Part shown: piece by piece, positions 19,798 to 28,505 of the stretch
How the letters are laid out: the number at the start of each line of letters is the position of its first letter
Position numbering within the stretch: position 1 is the stretch's first letter
From: Mycolicibacterium lutetiense
GTDB lineage: Bacteria > Actinomycetota > Actinomycetes > Mycobacteriales > Mycobacteriaceae
Assembly (NCBI RefSeq): GCF_017876775.1
Contig: NZ_JAGIOP010000002.1
Span: 3,720,001 to 3,784,000 of the forward strand
DNA: 64,000 nucleotides
Direction: 5' to 3'
The notes under the pieces: generated by a model
Seen by the model: the letters and a program-made list of their open reading frames with translations, nothing else
What the model was told of the DNA's origin: nothing
Databases searched by the model: none
Translations under genes and position numbers: made by a program

Positions 19798-20841
19798 ATG
19801 GCAACACCAGCAACCGAACTCGACGTCGACGGGGTGAAGGTCCGCTTCACCAACCCGGACAAGGTGTACTACCCGAAGCTCGGCGCGGCCGGGACCAAGG
19901 GCAAGTTGATGGAGTACTACCTCAGCGTCGCCGACCGGATGGTGATGCTGTTGAAAGATCGGCCCACGCATCTCCAGCGATTCCCCGACGGCATCGAGGG
20001 GGAGGAGATCTACCAGAAGCGGGTGCCGCAGAAACATCCCGAGTACCTGGAGACCTGCGTCGTCACCTTCCCGTCGGGGCGTACTGCCGACGCCCTCAAG
20101 GTGACCCATCCGGCGGCGATCGCGTGGGCCGCGCAGATGGGCACGATCACGTTGCATCCCTGGCAGGTGCGCTGCCCGGACACCGAACATCCCGACGAGT
20201 TGCGCATCGACCTGGACCCGCAGCCGGGCACCGGCTTCAGCGAGGCTGCCGCGATCGCCTGCGATGTGCTCAAACCGCTGCTCGATGAACTCGGCCTGGT
20301 CGGCTATCCCAAAACCTCGGGCGGTCGCGGCGTGCACATCTTCCTGCCGATCTTGACCGACTGGGATTTCATCGCGGTGCGCCGGGCCGGTATCGCCCTG
20401 GCCCGTGAAGTGGAACGACGCGCCCCGGACGAGGTGACCACCTCGTGGTGGAAGGAAGAACGCGGAGAGCGACTGTTCATCGACTACAACCAGAACGCCC
20501 GCGACCGCACCTTCGCCTCGGCGTACTCGGCCCGCAAGACCCCGATCGCCACCGTCTCGATGCCGCTGGCCTGGGATGAGCTGCGCGACGCCAACCCCGA
20601 CGACTACACGATCACCACCGCGCCGGATTTCCTTGCCGGGCGCCAGGATCCGTGGGCCGGCATCGATTCTGGCAAGCAGTCGCTGCAGCCGCTGCTGGAT
20701 CTGGTCGCCGCCGATGAAGAGCGTGGCCTGGGTGATCTGCCGTACCCGCCGAGCTATCCCAAGATGCCAGGGGAGCCGCCACGGGTACAACCCAGCAAGA
20801 AGGTCGCCGAGCACTGGGATGAGGACGGCAACCCGAAGTAG
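19798..20841 (+). CDS. Primase-polymerase of the LigD POL family (Prim-PolC)
   Basis: The 347-residue enzyme is a stand-alone archaeo-eukaryotic primase-type polymerase. RIDLDPQPG supplies catalytic Asp138 and Asp140. SGGRGVHIFLP carries His180 at the nucleotide-binding site. DYNQNARDRTFASAYS is the third conserved block. These enzymes fill short gaps and prefer ribonucleotides. It lies one base after ligC1, an arrangement that matches the M. smegmatis Prim-PolC/LigC1 pair as remembered. The C-terminus is Pro-rich and basic. Confidence 0.92.
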   Translation: MATPATELDVDGVKVRFTNPDKVYYPKLGAAGTKGKLMEYYLSVADRMVMLLKDRPTHLQRFPDGIEGEEIYQKRVPQKHPEYLETCVVTFPSGRTADALKVTHPAAIAWAAQMGTITLHPWQVRCPDTEHPDELRIDLDPQPGTGFSEAAAIACDVLKPLLDELGLVGYPKTSGGRGVHIFLPILTDWDFIAVRRAGIALAREVERRAPDEVTTSWWKEERGERLFIDYNQNARDRTFASAYSARKTPIATVSMPLAWDELRDANPDDYTITTAPDFLAGRQDPWAGIDSGKQSLQPLLDLVAADEERGLGDLPYPPSYPKMPGEPPRVQPSKKVAEHWDEDGNPK

Positions 20842-20913
20842 GGCCACGTCGAAAGTGACGCAAACGTTGTTGCAGCGGGCCGAACACGACGTCTGCGTCG
20901 CGCTCGGCGTACC

Positions 20914-21477
20914 TCAGCTCCCCAGCATCAAATCCAGAAAACGCTCGTAGCGGTCGGCGGTGGTCAAGGCTGAGGCGGAGTCCATCAGGTGCAGCACCCC
21001 GATACCCGTCGCGAAGGTGGCCTGGCCGCGCAGGGCAGCGTCCTCCGGGCTGAACCCGTAGTCGAGATATGCCTTGGTGACCGCGACCAGAACGCGATGG
21101 TCGGCCGCGCGCACATTCGCCGCGGCCACCTCGTCGGACCGGGCCCACTCCCGCATCGCGCGCTCCAACGTCCAGTGCTGCGGGCCGAGCAGCTGCTGCA
21201 TCATCTGCGACAGTCGTTCGCGCGGAGGCAGGTGTTCGAGTTCGGCCAGTGAGCGGCGGTCCTGCTCCAGGAACGCATTCCACGACGCGACCAGGGCAGC
21301 CCGATAGCCCTTCATGTCGGTGAAGTGCCAGTAGAAGCTGCCCCGGGTCGCGCCGATCTGCTCGCAGAGGCGTTCGATCTTCAGCGCCCGCATCCCGTCG
21401 GAAGCCAGCAGGGCATACCCGGCCTGCACCCAATCATCGGCGGTCAAGCTGCCGGGTGTGCCCTTGCGTTCGGCCAT
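20914..21477 (-). CDS. TetR-family transcriptional regulator
   Basis: A 187-residue TetR protein. The N-terminal helix-turn-helix spans about residues 12-55 (LTADDWVQAGYALLASDG, then IERLCEQIGATRGSFYWHF), with the typical SFYWHF recognition-helix end. The C-terminal ligand domain is divergent, so the inducer is unknown. It is convergent with Prim-PolC and upstream of no obvious partner on its own strand, since the next minus-strand gene lies behind it. Confidence 0.88.
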   Translation of the reverse strand: MAERKGTPGSLTADDWVQAGYALLASDGMRALKIERLCEQIGATRGSFYWHFTDMKGYRAALVASWNAFLEQDRRSLAELEHLPPRERLSQMMQQLLGPQHWTLERAMREWARSDEVAAANVRAADHRVLVAVTKAYLDYGFSPEDAALRGQATFATGIGVLHLMDSASALTTADRYERFLDLMLGS

Positions 21478-21493
21478 CCGAACAGAGTAGGAC

Positions 21494-21958
21494 CTACCCG
21501 GCGGTTGGCAGGTGCATCCCGAAAGGCACCGCGCTGATCAGGGTGACCGGCACGGCCTCGCCGCTGGGCACCGGGTAGCTGCGGTGCTCACCGGGACGCG
21601 CGCCGACGATGGCCTCACCCAACGGGGAGTTCACCGAATAGACTTCCAGGTCACCGTATTCGGCGCCGCGGACCCCCAACAGGAAGGTCTCGATGTCGCC
21701 GGTCTGGTCATAGCGCACGGTCAGTACCATTCCCGGCTCGGCGACCCCGTCGTCGGCCGGATTCTCGCCGACCACGGCGTACAGCAGTATGTCGTGGATG
21801 TGCTGGATGCGGGCCTGGCGAGCTCGCTGGATGGCGACCTCGTTCTCGTCAGAGTCGGACGCCGCTTCGGTCGCGATCAGGTCGCGCAGCGTCGACAATT
21901 CGGTCTGCAGGCGGTCGTAGGCCTCGGGGGACAACCAAATACGTTGGCTGACAGTCAT
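21494..21958 (-). CDS. Gre-family RNA polymerase secondary-channel factor (Rv3788-like)
   Basis: A 154-residue GreA/GreB homologue. The N-terminal coiled-coil is short (about residues 8-65, RIWLSPEAYDRLQTEL onward) with an acidic tip SDSDENE. The C-terminal FKBP-like domain keeps VYSVNSPLGEAIVGARPGE. Such proteins enter the RNA polymerase secondary channel; Rv3788-type members are reported to inhibit transcription instead of stimulating cleavage. I recall an M. smegmatis homologue (MSMEG_6292) studied as such. The ATG at 21958 (MTVSQRI) fits the family start; the longer frame does not. Confidence 0.83.
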   Translation of the reverse strand: MTVSQRIWLSPEAYDRLQTELSTLRDLIATEAASDSDENEVAIQRARQARIQHIHDILLYAVVGENPADDGVAEPGMVLTVRYDQTGDIETFLLGVRGAEYGDLEVYSVNSPLGEAIVGARPGEHRSYPVPSGEAVPVTLISAVPFGMHLPTAG

Positions 21959-22054
21959 TGTGGATTCCTTCCGGTTATGCGGAGTTGCCGTCAGGGGCGG
22001 GTTGGGTGCCGCCACTGACGGCTTGGGTGCCCGACAGGGCGAAGTCGTGAAGTG

Positions 22055-23305
22055 TCAGCGCCGGGGATCGAATTCCCGCAGCGCCTCGGGTTGCTTTCCG
22101 GTGGTCATGTACTCGGCGAGCAACCGGCCGGTGACAGGACCGTGCGCCAGCCCCCACATGCCGTGACCGCCGGCGACGTAGATGCCCTGTGCCACTTCGC
22201 CGATGAGCGGGCGGCCGTCCGAGCTGACCGGACGCGGGCCCACCCACACGTCGGTGCGGGCATCCCAGTCCACCCCGTCGAGCAGCGGAGCGGCCGACGC
22301 GATGATCGCGTCGACCCGCGGCGGTTGCAGCGGATCGTCGGGGGAACGGAATTCCATGGTTCCGGCCACCCGCAGTCCGCCGTGATACGGCGTGCAGGCG
22401 ACGCGGGCGTCGGGCAGGTAGATGGGCCCGAGAAGCGGGCGGTCCACCGGCACGGTGAACGAGTAACCGCGGCCGGCCTGCACGGGCGTGCGGACCCACG
22501 GCTTTGCGAGTTTCGACAGCCACGCCCCGGTCGCGATCACGGCGGTCTCGGCTCTCAGCGAACGGTCCGCCAGGTCCACGTTGACGTTGGCGCCCACGGC
22601 ACGCACGTCGGTAACTTCGCCGATGACCAGCTCCGCGCCCCTGGCGATGACGGCATCGCCGAGCGCGTGAACGAACCGGCCCGGGTCCACGAAGCGCTGG
22701 CCTTCCACGCTGATACCCGCGGTGATCGCCGACGAGGCCAGCGGGACATGGTCGCGCAGCCTGTCACCGGACAGGCTGGTGACCGTGACGGTCTGACCGA
22801 TGGCGGCCATTCGGCGGAGTTCGGTCATCAGATGCTCGGCCTGACGAGTGGTTTCGAACAGCGCGGTGATCGGCCCGTCGGTGGTGGGCACCGCCACGCC
22901 GTTGGAGGTCAGCACGTCGTAGACCTCGAGGCACTCCTGGTTGAGCGGCACGTTGGCTTTCGCGACCCTGGTCCAGGTCGACTGCCGGCAGTTCATGGCA
23001 AACCGGCCCAGAAACGCCAGCAACCGGGGGCCCGATGTCAGCGGGATGTGCAAGGGGGCGGCCGGGTTGAAAAGTGACCGGATGCCGTAACGCAGCAGGG
23101 CCGGATCGTTGAGCGGGATGGTCAGCGTCGGCGAAACCCAGCCGGCGTTGCCCCACGACGCACCTGCACCGATTCCGGTGCGGTCGACGACGGTGACCTC
23201 GACCCCGTGCTCCTGGAGAAACCATGCGGTGGACAGGCCGACGATGCCGGCACCCACGACGACCGCCGACCGCGGTGCACCGTCAATGCGCTCGACCCCA
23301 TACAT
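22055..23305 (-). CDS. FAD-dependent D-amino-acid dehydrogenase-like oxidoreductase (DadA family)
   Basis: The 416-residue flavoprotein starts with the dinucleotide-binding motif VVVGAGIVGLSTAWFL (about 15-30) and VVDR. It has WGNAGWVSPTL as in DadA, and a C-terminal WVGPRPVSSDGRPLIG plus GGHGMWGLAHGP closing the FAD site. It likely oxidises a D-amino acid or a related amine to the keto or imino acid. The PucR-type regulator gene lies directly upstream on the same strand, separated by an 11-bp inverted repeat, so it is a likely target of that regulator. Confidence 0.88.
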   Translation of the reverse strand: MYGVERIDGAPRSAVVVGAGIVGLSTAWFLQEHGVEVTVVDRTGIGAGASWGNAGWVSPTLTIPLNDPALLRYGIRSLFNPAAPLHIPLTSGPRLLAFLGRFAMNCRQSTWTRVAKANVPLNQECLEVYDVLTSNGVAVPTTDGPITALFETTRQAEHLMTELRRMAAIGQTVTVTSLSGDRLRDHVPLASSAITAGISVEGQRFVDPGRFVHALGDAVIARGAELVIGEVTDVRAVGANVNVDLADRSLRAETAVIATGAWLSKLAKPWVRTPVQAGRGYSFTVPVDRPLLGPIYLPDARVACTPYHGGLRVAGTMEFRSPDDPLQPPRVDAIIASAAPLLDGVDWDARTDVWVGPRPVSSDGRPLIGEVAQGIYVAGGHGMWGLAHGPVTGRLLAEYMTTGKQPEALREFDPRR

Positions 23306-23345
23306 GCACCCATGGTGCCGGAGGTCAGCCCCGTTGCGTTTGCGC

Positions 23346-23382
23346 TAACTCGACAAAAGGAAGGGTGACGATTGTCGAGTTA
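23346..23382. promoter_or_regulatory. 11-bp perfect inverted repeat between pucR and the dadA-like gene
   Basis: TAACTCGACAA (23346-23356) and TTGTCGAGTTA (23372-23382) are exact inverted copies with a 15-base spacer. The distal arm includes the regulator's TAA stop, and the proximal arm ends 41 bases before the oxidoreductase start. It could be a PucR operator for the downstream gene or a terminator hairpin. Confidence 0.5.
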
Positions 23383-24945
23383 CGACAGACCCTCGGTCGC
23401 TGCCAACTCGATCATCATCGCCAGTCGCTTGCGCGCATCGGCCAGGTCCAACTGGGTGAGTTCGGCCATCTTGCGCAGACGGTAGCGCACGGTGTTCTCG
23501 TGCACACCGAGCGCCCGCCCGGCCCCGGCCAGATCGCCCTGGGCCTCCAACCAGGCCCGCAGCGTGACCGCATAGTGCGTGCCAGCGGCCTGATCGTGGG
23601 CCCGTAGCTCGGCGACGGGGCCGCGCTTCGGCGCACGACCGGCGCGGGCGGCGATCCGCAGGCGCTGCAGCAGGATCTCGTCCCAGGCCTCGTCGTAGAC
23701 CGGCACCCTCTCGTCGAGGCCGACGGTATCCCCGTGCCGGACCTCGTGCAGGACTTCGTGCAGGGCCAGGCACTCGTCGGCCTCACTGCGGGCCAGCGCC
23801 AGCTCGGCGGCGGTGGCCGGGCCGCTGATTCCGGCCAGCACGGTCACCGGCTCGGGCAATGCGGCGCGCAGACCCGCCACCCACCGGCTCGCGGTCTCGG
23901 CTTCGGCACCGGGCAGCACGGTGTAGACGGTGTTGCCGGCCAGGGCGCTGCGCCCGGGACGCGACCAGCCGAAACCCGCGGTCGCCCGCTCGAACGCCAG
24001 GAGCAGCGGGGCATGCCGCTCGTCCCCGGTCCGGGCCCGCAACGCGATCACCCGCAGCGGTGTCTGCGGCAACCCGAGCCGGCTGGCGGCCGTGGTGGCA
24101 TCGGCGGCGCCCTCGAGGAGACGGATGACCAGTTCCGACTCCACCTGGCGTTCCAGGTCGGCGCTGGCGCGGGAGCGCAACAGATGCAGCGCGACCATGC
24201 GGGCTCCGTCGGCCAGCGCAGCCCGGCGCGCGTCGGGCAGGGGCGCGGCACATGCCACCCAGATCGAACCGAGCAGTTCACGACCGGCCCGGGCGGCCAC
24301 CACCATCCGCCCGGTCAAGCCGAGCTCGTCATCGCCGTCGACGAACATCGGCTCATCCGATCCGGCCAGGTGACGGAACACCCCGCGGGCCTCGAACAGG
24401 GTGCGCAGCGGTTCGGATGCCCCACGGCTCAGGATCGTCTCGGCGCGGGCCGGATCGGCGTGCTGCTGCAGCCGCGAGTACGCCAGCAACGCGCTGCGTC
24501 GGTCCTCGATGGTGACCGCGCCACCCACGGCGTCGGCGAGGCTGTCGGCCAGTGCGAACAAATCGGTTGGGCCGCGCCCGGATTCGGTCTCCCGCCCTTC
24601 CAGCACGACACCGTAGATCACGGCCGCCAGCTCGCTCCAGGAGACTTCGGGCTCGACCGTCATCACCGCAATGCGGTTGTCGGCTGCCAGTTCATCGTCA
24701 TCGGCGGGGCTGTGCGGACCGCGGACCAGAACCACCACGGCGCGCGCGGCCTTCGCCCACTCCATCGCCTCGGCCACCGACCCGGCCCCGACCGCCAGCA
24801 GGACATCACCGATGACCTGACCCGGTTCGTGCATCACCACGCTGCGCAGCTCGGTCGAGCGTGACGCCGGACTCGGGCCATGGGGGGCGTGCAGCCGCAC
24901 CCCGTAGCCGCCCAGCACGTTGATCAGGCGGTCCAGCGTGACCAT
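23380..24945 (-). CDS. PucR-family transcriptional regulator
   Basis: The 521-residue protein has an N-terminal PucR-type domain (LLAVGAGSVAEAMEWAKAA, VVVLVRGPH), a GGDEF-like CdaR middle, and a C-terminal helix-turn-helix (about 470-515: GDLAGAGRALGVHENTVRYRLRKM). Members sense purine-degradation products, amino acids or related metabolites and control catabolic genes. It precedes the DadA-like oxidase in the same direction, the usual arrangement of a local regulator and its target. Confidence 0.9.
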   Translation of the reverse strand: MVTLDRLINVLGGYGVRLHAPHGPSPASRSTELRSVVMHEPGQVIGDVLLAVGAGSVAEAMEWAKAARAVVVLVRGPHSPADDDELAADNRIAVMTVEPEVSWSELAAVIYGVVLEGRETESGRGPTDLFALADSLADAVGGAVTIEDRRSALLAYSRLQQHADPARAETILSRGASEPLRTLFEARGVFRHLAGSDEPMFVDGDDELGLTGRMVVAARAGRELLGSIWVACAAPLPDARRAALADGARMVALHLLRSRASADLERQVESELVIRLLEGAADATTAASRLGLPQTPLRVIALRARTGDERHAPLLLAFERATAGFGWSRPGRSALAGNTVYTVLPGAEAETASRWVAGLRAALPEPVTVLAGISGPATAAELALARSEADECLALHEVLHEVRHGDTVGLDERVPVYDEAWDEILLQRLRIAARAGRAPKRGPVAELRAHDQAAGTHYAVTLRAWLEAQGDLAGAGRALGVHENTVRYRLRKMAELTQLDLADARKRLAMMIELAATEGLS

Positions 24946-24948
24946 GGA

Positions 24949-25971
24949 TTACGGCCCAGCGGCCAGCGTGGCCTTACCGGTGTGCTGCTGACCGCCCTGG
25001 TCGAACCAGGTCAGGCCGATCACGTCGCCCGGGTAGTGCCGATCGAGGACCAGCGTGAGGGTGCGCGCCGAATCGAGCGGGGTGTTGTCGATGCCGGTGA
25101 GTACGTCGCCCGGGATCAGGCCTGCCGCGTCGGCCGGGCCGCCGGCAATGACGTCCTGGACGATCACGCCGCCGCTCTGCCGCTGTGCGGTGCGGACACC
25201 GACGCCGAGCAGGGTCGGCGGTCCGATGTGCACCGAGGCCGACGGGATGCGCGCGCGGATCTGTCCGGCGACGGCCATCGCGTCGTTGATCGGGATCGCG
25301 AACCCCTTGCCGCCGGGGCCCATGCGGAAGTTCACCGACGCTGCGGTCGTCATACCCACGACCTGCCCGGCGGCGTTGACCACGGGACCGCCGGAGTCGC
25401 CGGCACGTACCGGTGCGGCGAACTCGAACAGCCCGTTGATCTCGTCACTGGTGCCGGTCAGCTCGTCTTCGGCGTTGACGGTGCGGTTGAACGCGCTGAC
25501 GGTGCCCACCTCGTGCGTCAGGGGCGAGCCGGTGCCGCCGGCATTGCCGAGCGCGACGACGGGGTGGCCCGGTGCGAGCGCGGCCGAATCACCGATCGGC
25601 GCCGGTGGCAGGCCGGCCGCACCGTGCAGTTGCAGCACCGCGATGTCGTTCTGACGGTCGTAGCCGACCAGGTCCGCGGGGAATCTCTGACCGCCGACCG
25701 TGGCGCTGATCGAGTTGGCGCCCTGGACCACGTGATAGTTGGTCAGCACCTCACCGCTAGGTGACAGCACGATGCCGGTGCCTATGCCATAGGCCTGTTG
25801 GTAATCCACGACGGTGTCGATGCGGGCCACCGAAGGTTCGACCTGCGCAGCCGCCATCTCCGGGTCACCGGGTGCGGCGGAGGCGGGGGCAATCGGGGCG
25901 ATAACGGCGGTCGCGGTGGTCACTGCCACCGCGACGATCGTTCTGAACGGATGTGAGCTCACTTTGCCCAT
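24949..25971 (-). CDS. pepA: Secreted trypsin-like serine protease with PDZ domain (PepA/HtrA type)
   Basis: A 340-residue S1C protease. Residues 1-33 are a signal peptide ending in ASAA. The triad is His80 (TNYHVV), Asp109 (NDIAVL) and Ser193 (AGDSGGP). A PDZ domain occupies about 250-340 (GPADAAGLIPGDVLTGIDN). The layout matches mycobacterial PepA (Mtb32A), an exported protease for misfolded or envelope proteins. Only 3 bases separate it from the pucR start upstream on the same strand (24946-24948), but functional linkage is unclear. Confidence 0.9.
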   Translation of the reverse strand: MGKVSSHPFRTIVAVAVTTATAVIAPIAPASAAPGDPEMAAAQVEPSVARIDTVVDYQQAYGIGTGIVLSPSGEVLTNYHVVQGANSISATVGGQRFPADLVGYDRQNDIAVLQLHGAAGLPPAPIGDSAALAPGHPVVALGNAGGTGSPLTHEVGTVSAFNRTVNAEDELTGTSDEINGLFEFAAPVRAGDSGGPVVNAAGQVVGMTTAASVNFRMGPGGKGFAIPINDAMAVAGQIRARIPSASVHIGPPTLLGVGVRTAQRQSGGVIVQDVIAGGPADAAGLIPGDVLTGIDNTPLDSARTLTLVLDRHYPGDVIGLTWFDQGGQQHTGKATLAAGP

Positions 25972-26054
25972 ATACCCATCTTCGCTGGATAAGTACCCGA
26001 TGTCGACGCGGGTGACGCGTGTCAGTCCTCGGTGGTGACTTCGCTGCGCGAGGC

Positions 26055-26759
26055 TCAGCCCCGCCGCTTGGTGCCGCTCTTGCTGGACGGCCGCCGGTTG
26101 CGAAGCGTCTTGCCCTCGTCGGAGTCGGTCTCGTCCGCGTCGGTCTCGGTCGCCGTCTCAGACTCGGCGTCAGCCTCGGACTCGTCGTCCGCGGGCTCCT
26201 TCGCCAGGCTCACCTTCGCCGGCTCTTCGGCTTCGTCAGCCTCCTCGGCCGACTCAACGTCCTCGGTCTCGTCTGCCTTCTTGCGACCGCGGCGCTCGGC
26301 CTTCTCCCGGGTCTTGACCGGCTTCGGCGGCGGGGGCGGCAGTTCGGCGAGGAACGCCAGATAGAAGGCGAAGATGCCGAGCAGCGCGATCGCGGCGGCG
26401 GCGCCGTAGATCCCGAACAACCACGGGCCGTAGCCGTCCAGGGGCAGCCAGATCTCGGAGACGGCGGTGCCGACGATCAGTACCGCTGCCAGCACGTGCA
26501 GGGCGATCGACGCGGTCCGCAACCGGAGCGCCAACTCGGGGGTGGCCAGCTCCGGACGCTGGGTCCGCTGCAGCGTGAACACGACCGGCAGGGCCGCCAG
26601 ACCGATCAGCACACCGGTGACGATGCGCAGGATCAGGCCGAGCGTGGGCGAGGTATCACCCACGAGCTCGGGCCATCGAGGGAGGACGAAAAAGAAATAG
26701 AGGCCGGCGGCCACGATCGAAAACGACACGTGCCAGATCACCGCGACGGTGCGGCCCAT
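26055..26759 (-). CDS. Rv3723-like integral membrane protein with acidic tail
   Basis: The 234-residue protein has four or more hydrophobic segments in residues 1-135 (ISFSIVAAG-type first helix, LILRIVTGVLIGLAALPVVF, then IALHVLAAVLIVGTAV and GIYGAAAAIALLGIFAFYLAFL). A cytoplasmic tail of about 95 residues is rich in Asp/Glu and Lys/Arg (ESETATETDADETDSDEG, then a basic end SGTKRRG). The position beside tRNA-Ser and ffs matches Rv3723. Function is unknown. Confidence 0.8.
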   Translation of the reverse strand: MGRTVAVIWHVSFSIVAAGLYFFFVLPRWPELVGDTSPTLGLILRIVTGVLIGLAALPVVFTLQRTQRPELATPELALRLRTASIALHVLAAVLIVGTAVSEIWLPLDGYGPWLFGIYGAAAAIALLGIFAFYLAFLAELPPPPPKPVKTREKAERRGRKKADETEDVESAEEADEAEEPAKVSLAKEPADDESEADAESETATETDADETDSDEGKTLRNRRPSSKSGTKRRG

Positions 26760-26783
26760 ACTCCTCCTCGGGACTTAAGTGGG

Positions 26784-26832
26784 CCGGGGTGCGAGCTGCT
26801 GATCAGGGTTGATTCAGCAGGTCGCACCCCGG
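26784..26832 (-). terminator. Long hairpin after tRNA-Ser
   Basis: Arms 26784-26802 and 26814-26832 pair over 19 bp with a single mismatch around an 11-base loop. It begins 10 bases past the 3' end of the tRNA on the same strand and precedes the membrane-protein gene. It has no U-tract. It most likely ends or stabilises the tRNA transcript. Confidence 0.6.
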
Positions 26833-26841
26833 ACCCGAGCG

Positions 26842-26927
26842 CGGAGGATAGGGGATTTGAACCCCTGAGGGCTATTAACCCAACCCGCGTTCCAGGCGAG
26901 CGCCATAGGCCACTAGGCGAATCCTCC
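26842..26927 (-). tRNA. tRNA-Ser (anticodon GGA)
   Basis: An 86-base cloverleaf. The acceptor stem GGAGGAT/ATCCTCC is followed by discriminator G. The anticodon stem CTCGC/GCGGG holds loop CTGGAAC, giving anticodon GGA. There is a long variable arm typical of tRNA-Ser and a T-loop GGTTCAAATCC. The CCA end is not encoded. It reads UCC/UCU codons. Confidence 0.96.
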
Positions 26928-26993
26928 GTCGACGATCCTAACTGACGCCCGGACCACTCCCGTCAACGGCGGGGGGAGGCCGGGTATTACACT

Positions 26994-28407
<1,414 letters not shown>

Positions 28408-28505
28408 CTTGGAACTGACGCTGCTTTTGTGTGAGTAGCGGTGTGCGTGGTGTCAAAGTCAACGGGCACCGGCGCGACGTCTGACCCAGTCGGTAGCCTT
28501 CTCCC

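Noticed and set aside
17613..19862. 749-codon open frame on the minus strand
   Set aside because: The first half is antisense to ligC1, which has all ligase motifs on the plus strand. The real gene starts at 18686.
26019..26945. 308-codon plus-strand open frame across the membrane-protein gene and tRNA
   Set aside because: It runs through tRNA-Ser and is antisense to the Rv3723-like protein, so it is not coding.
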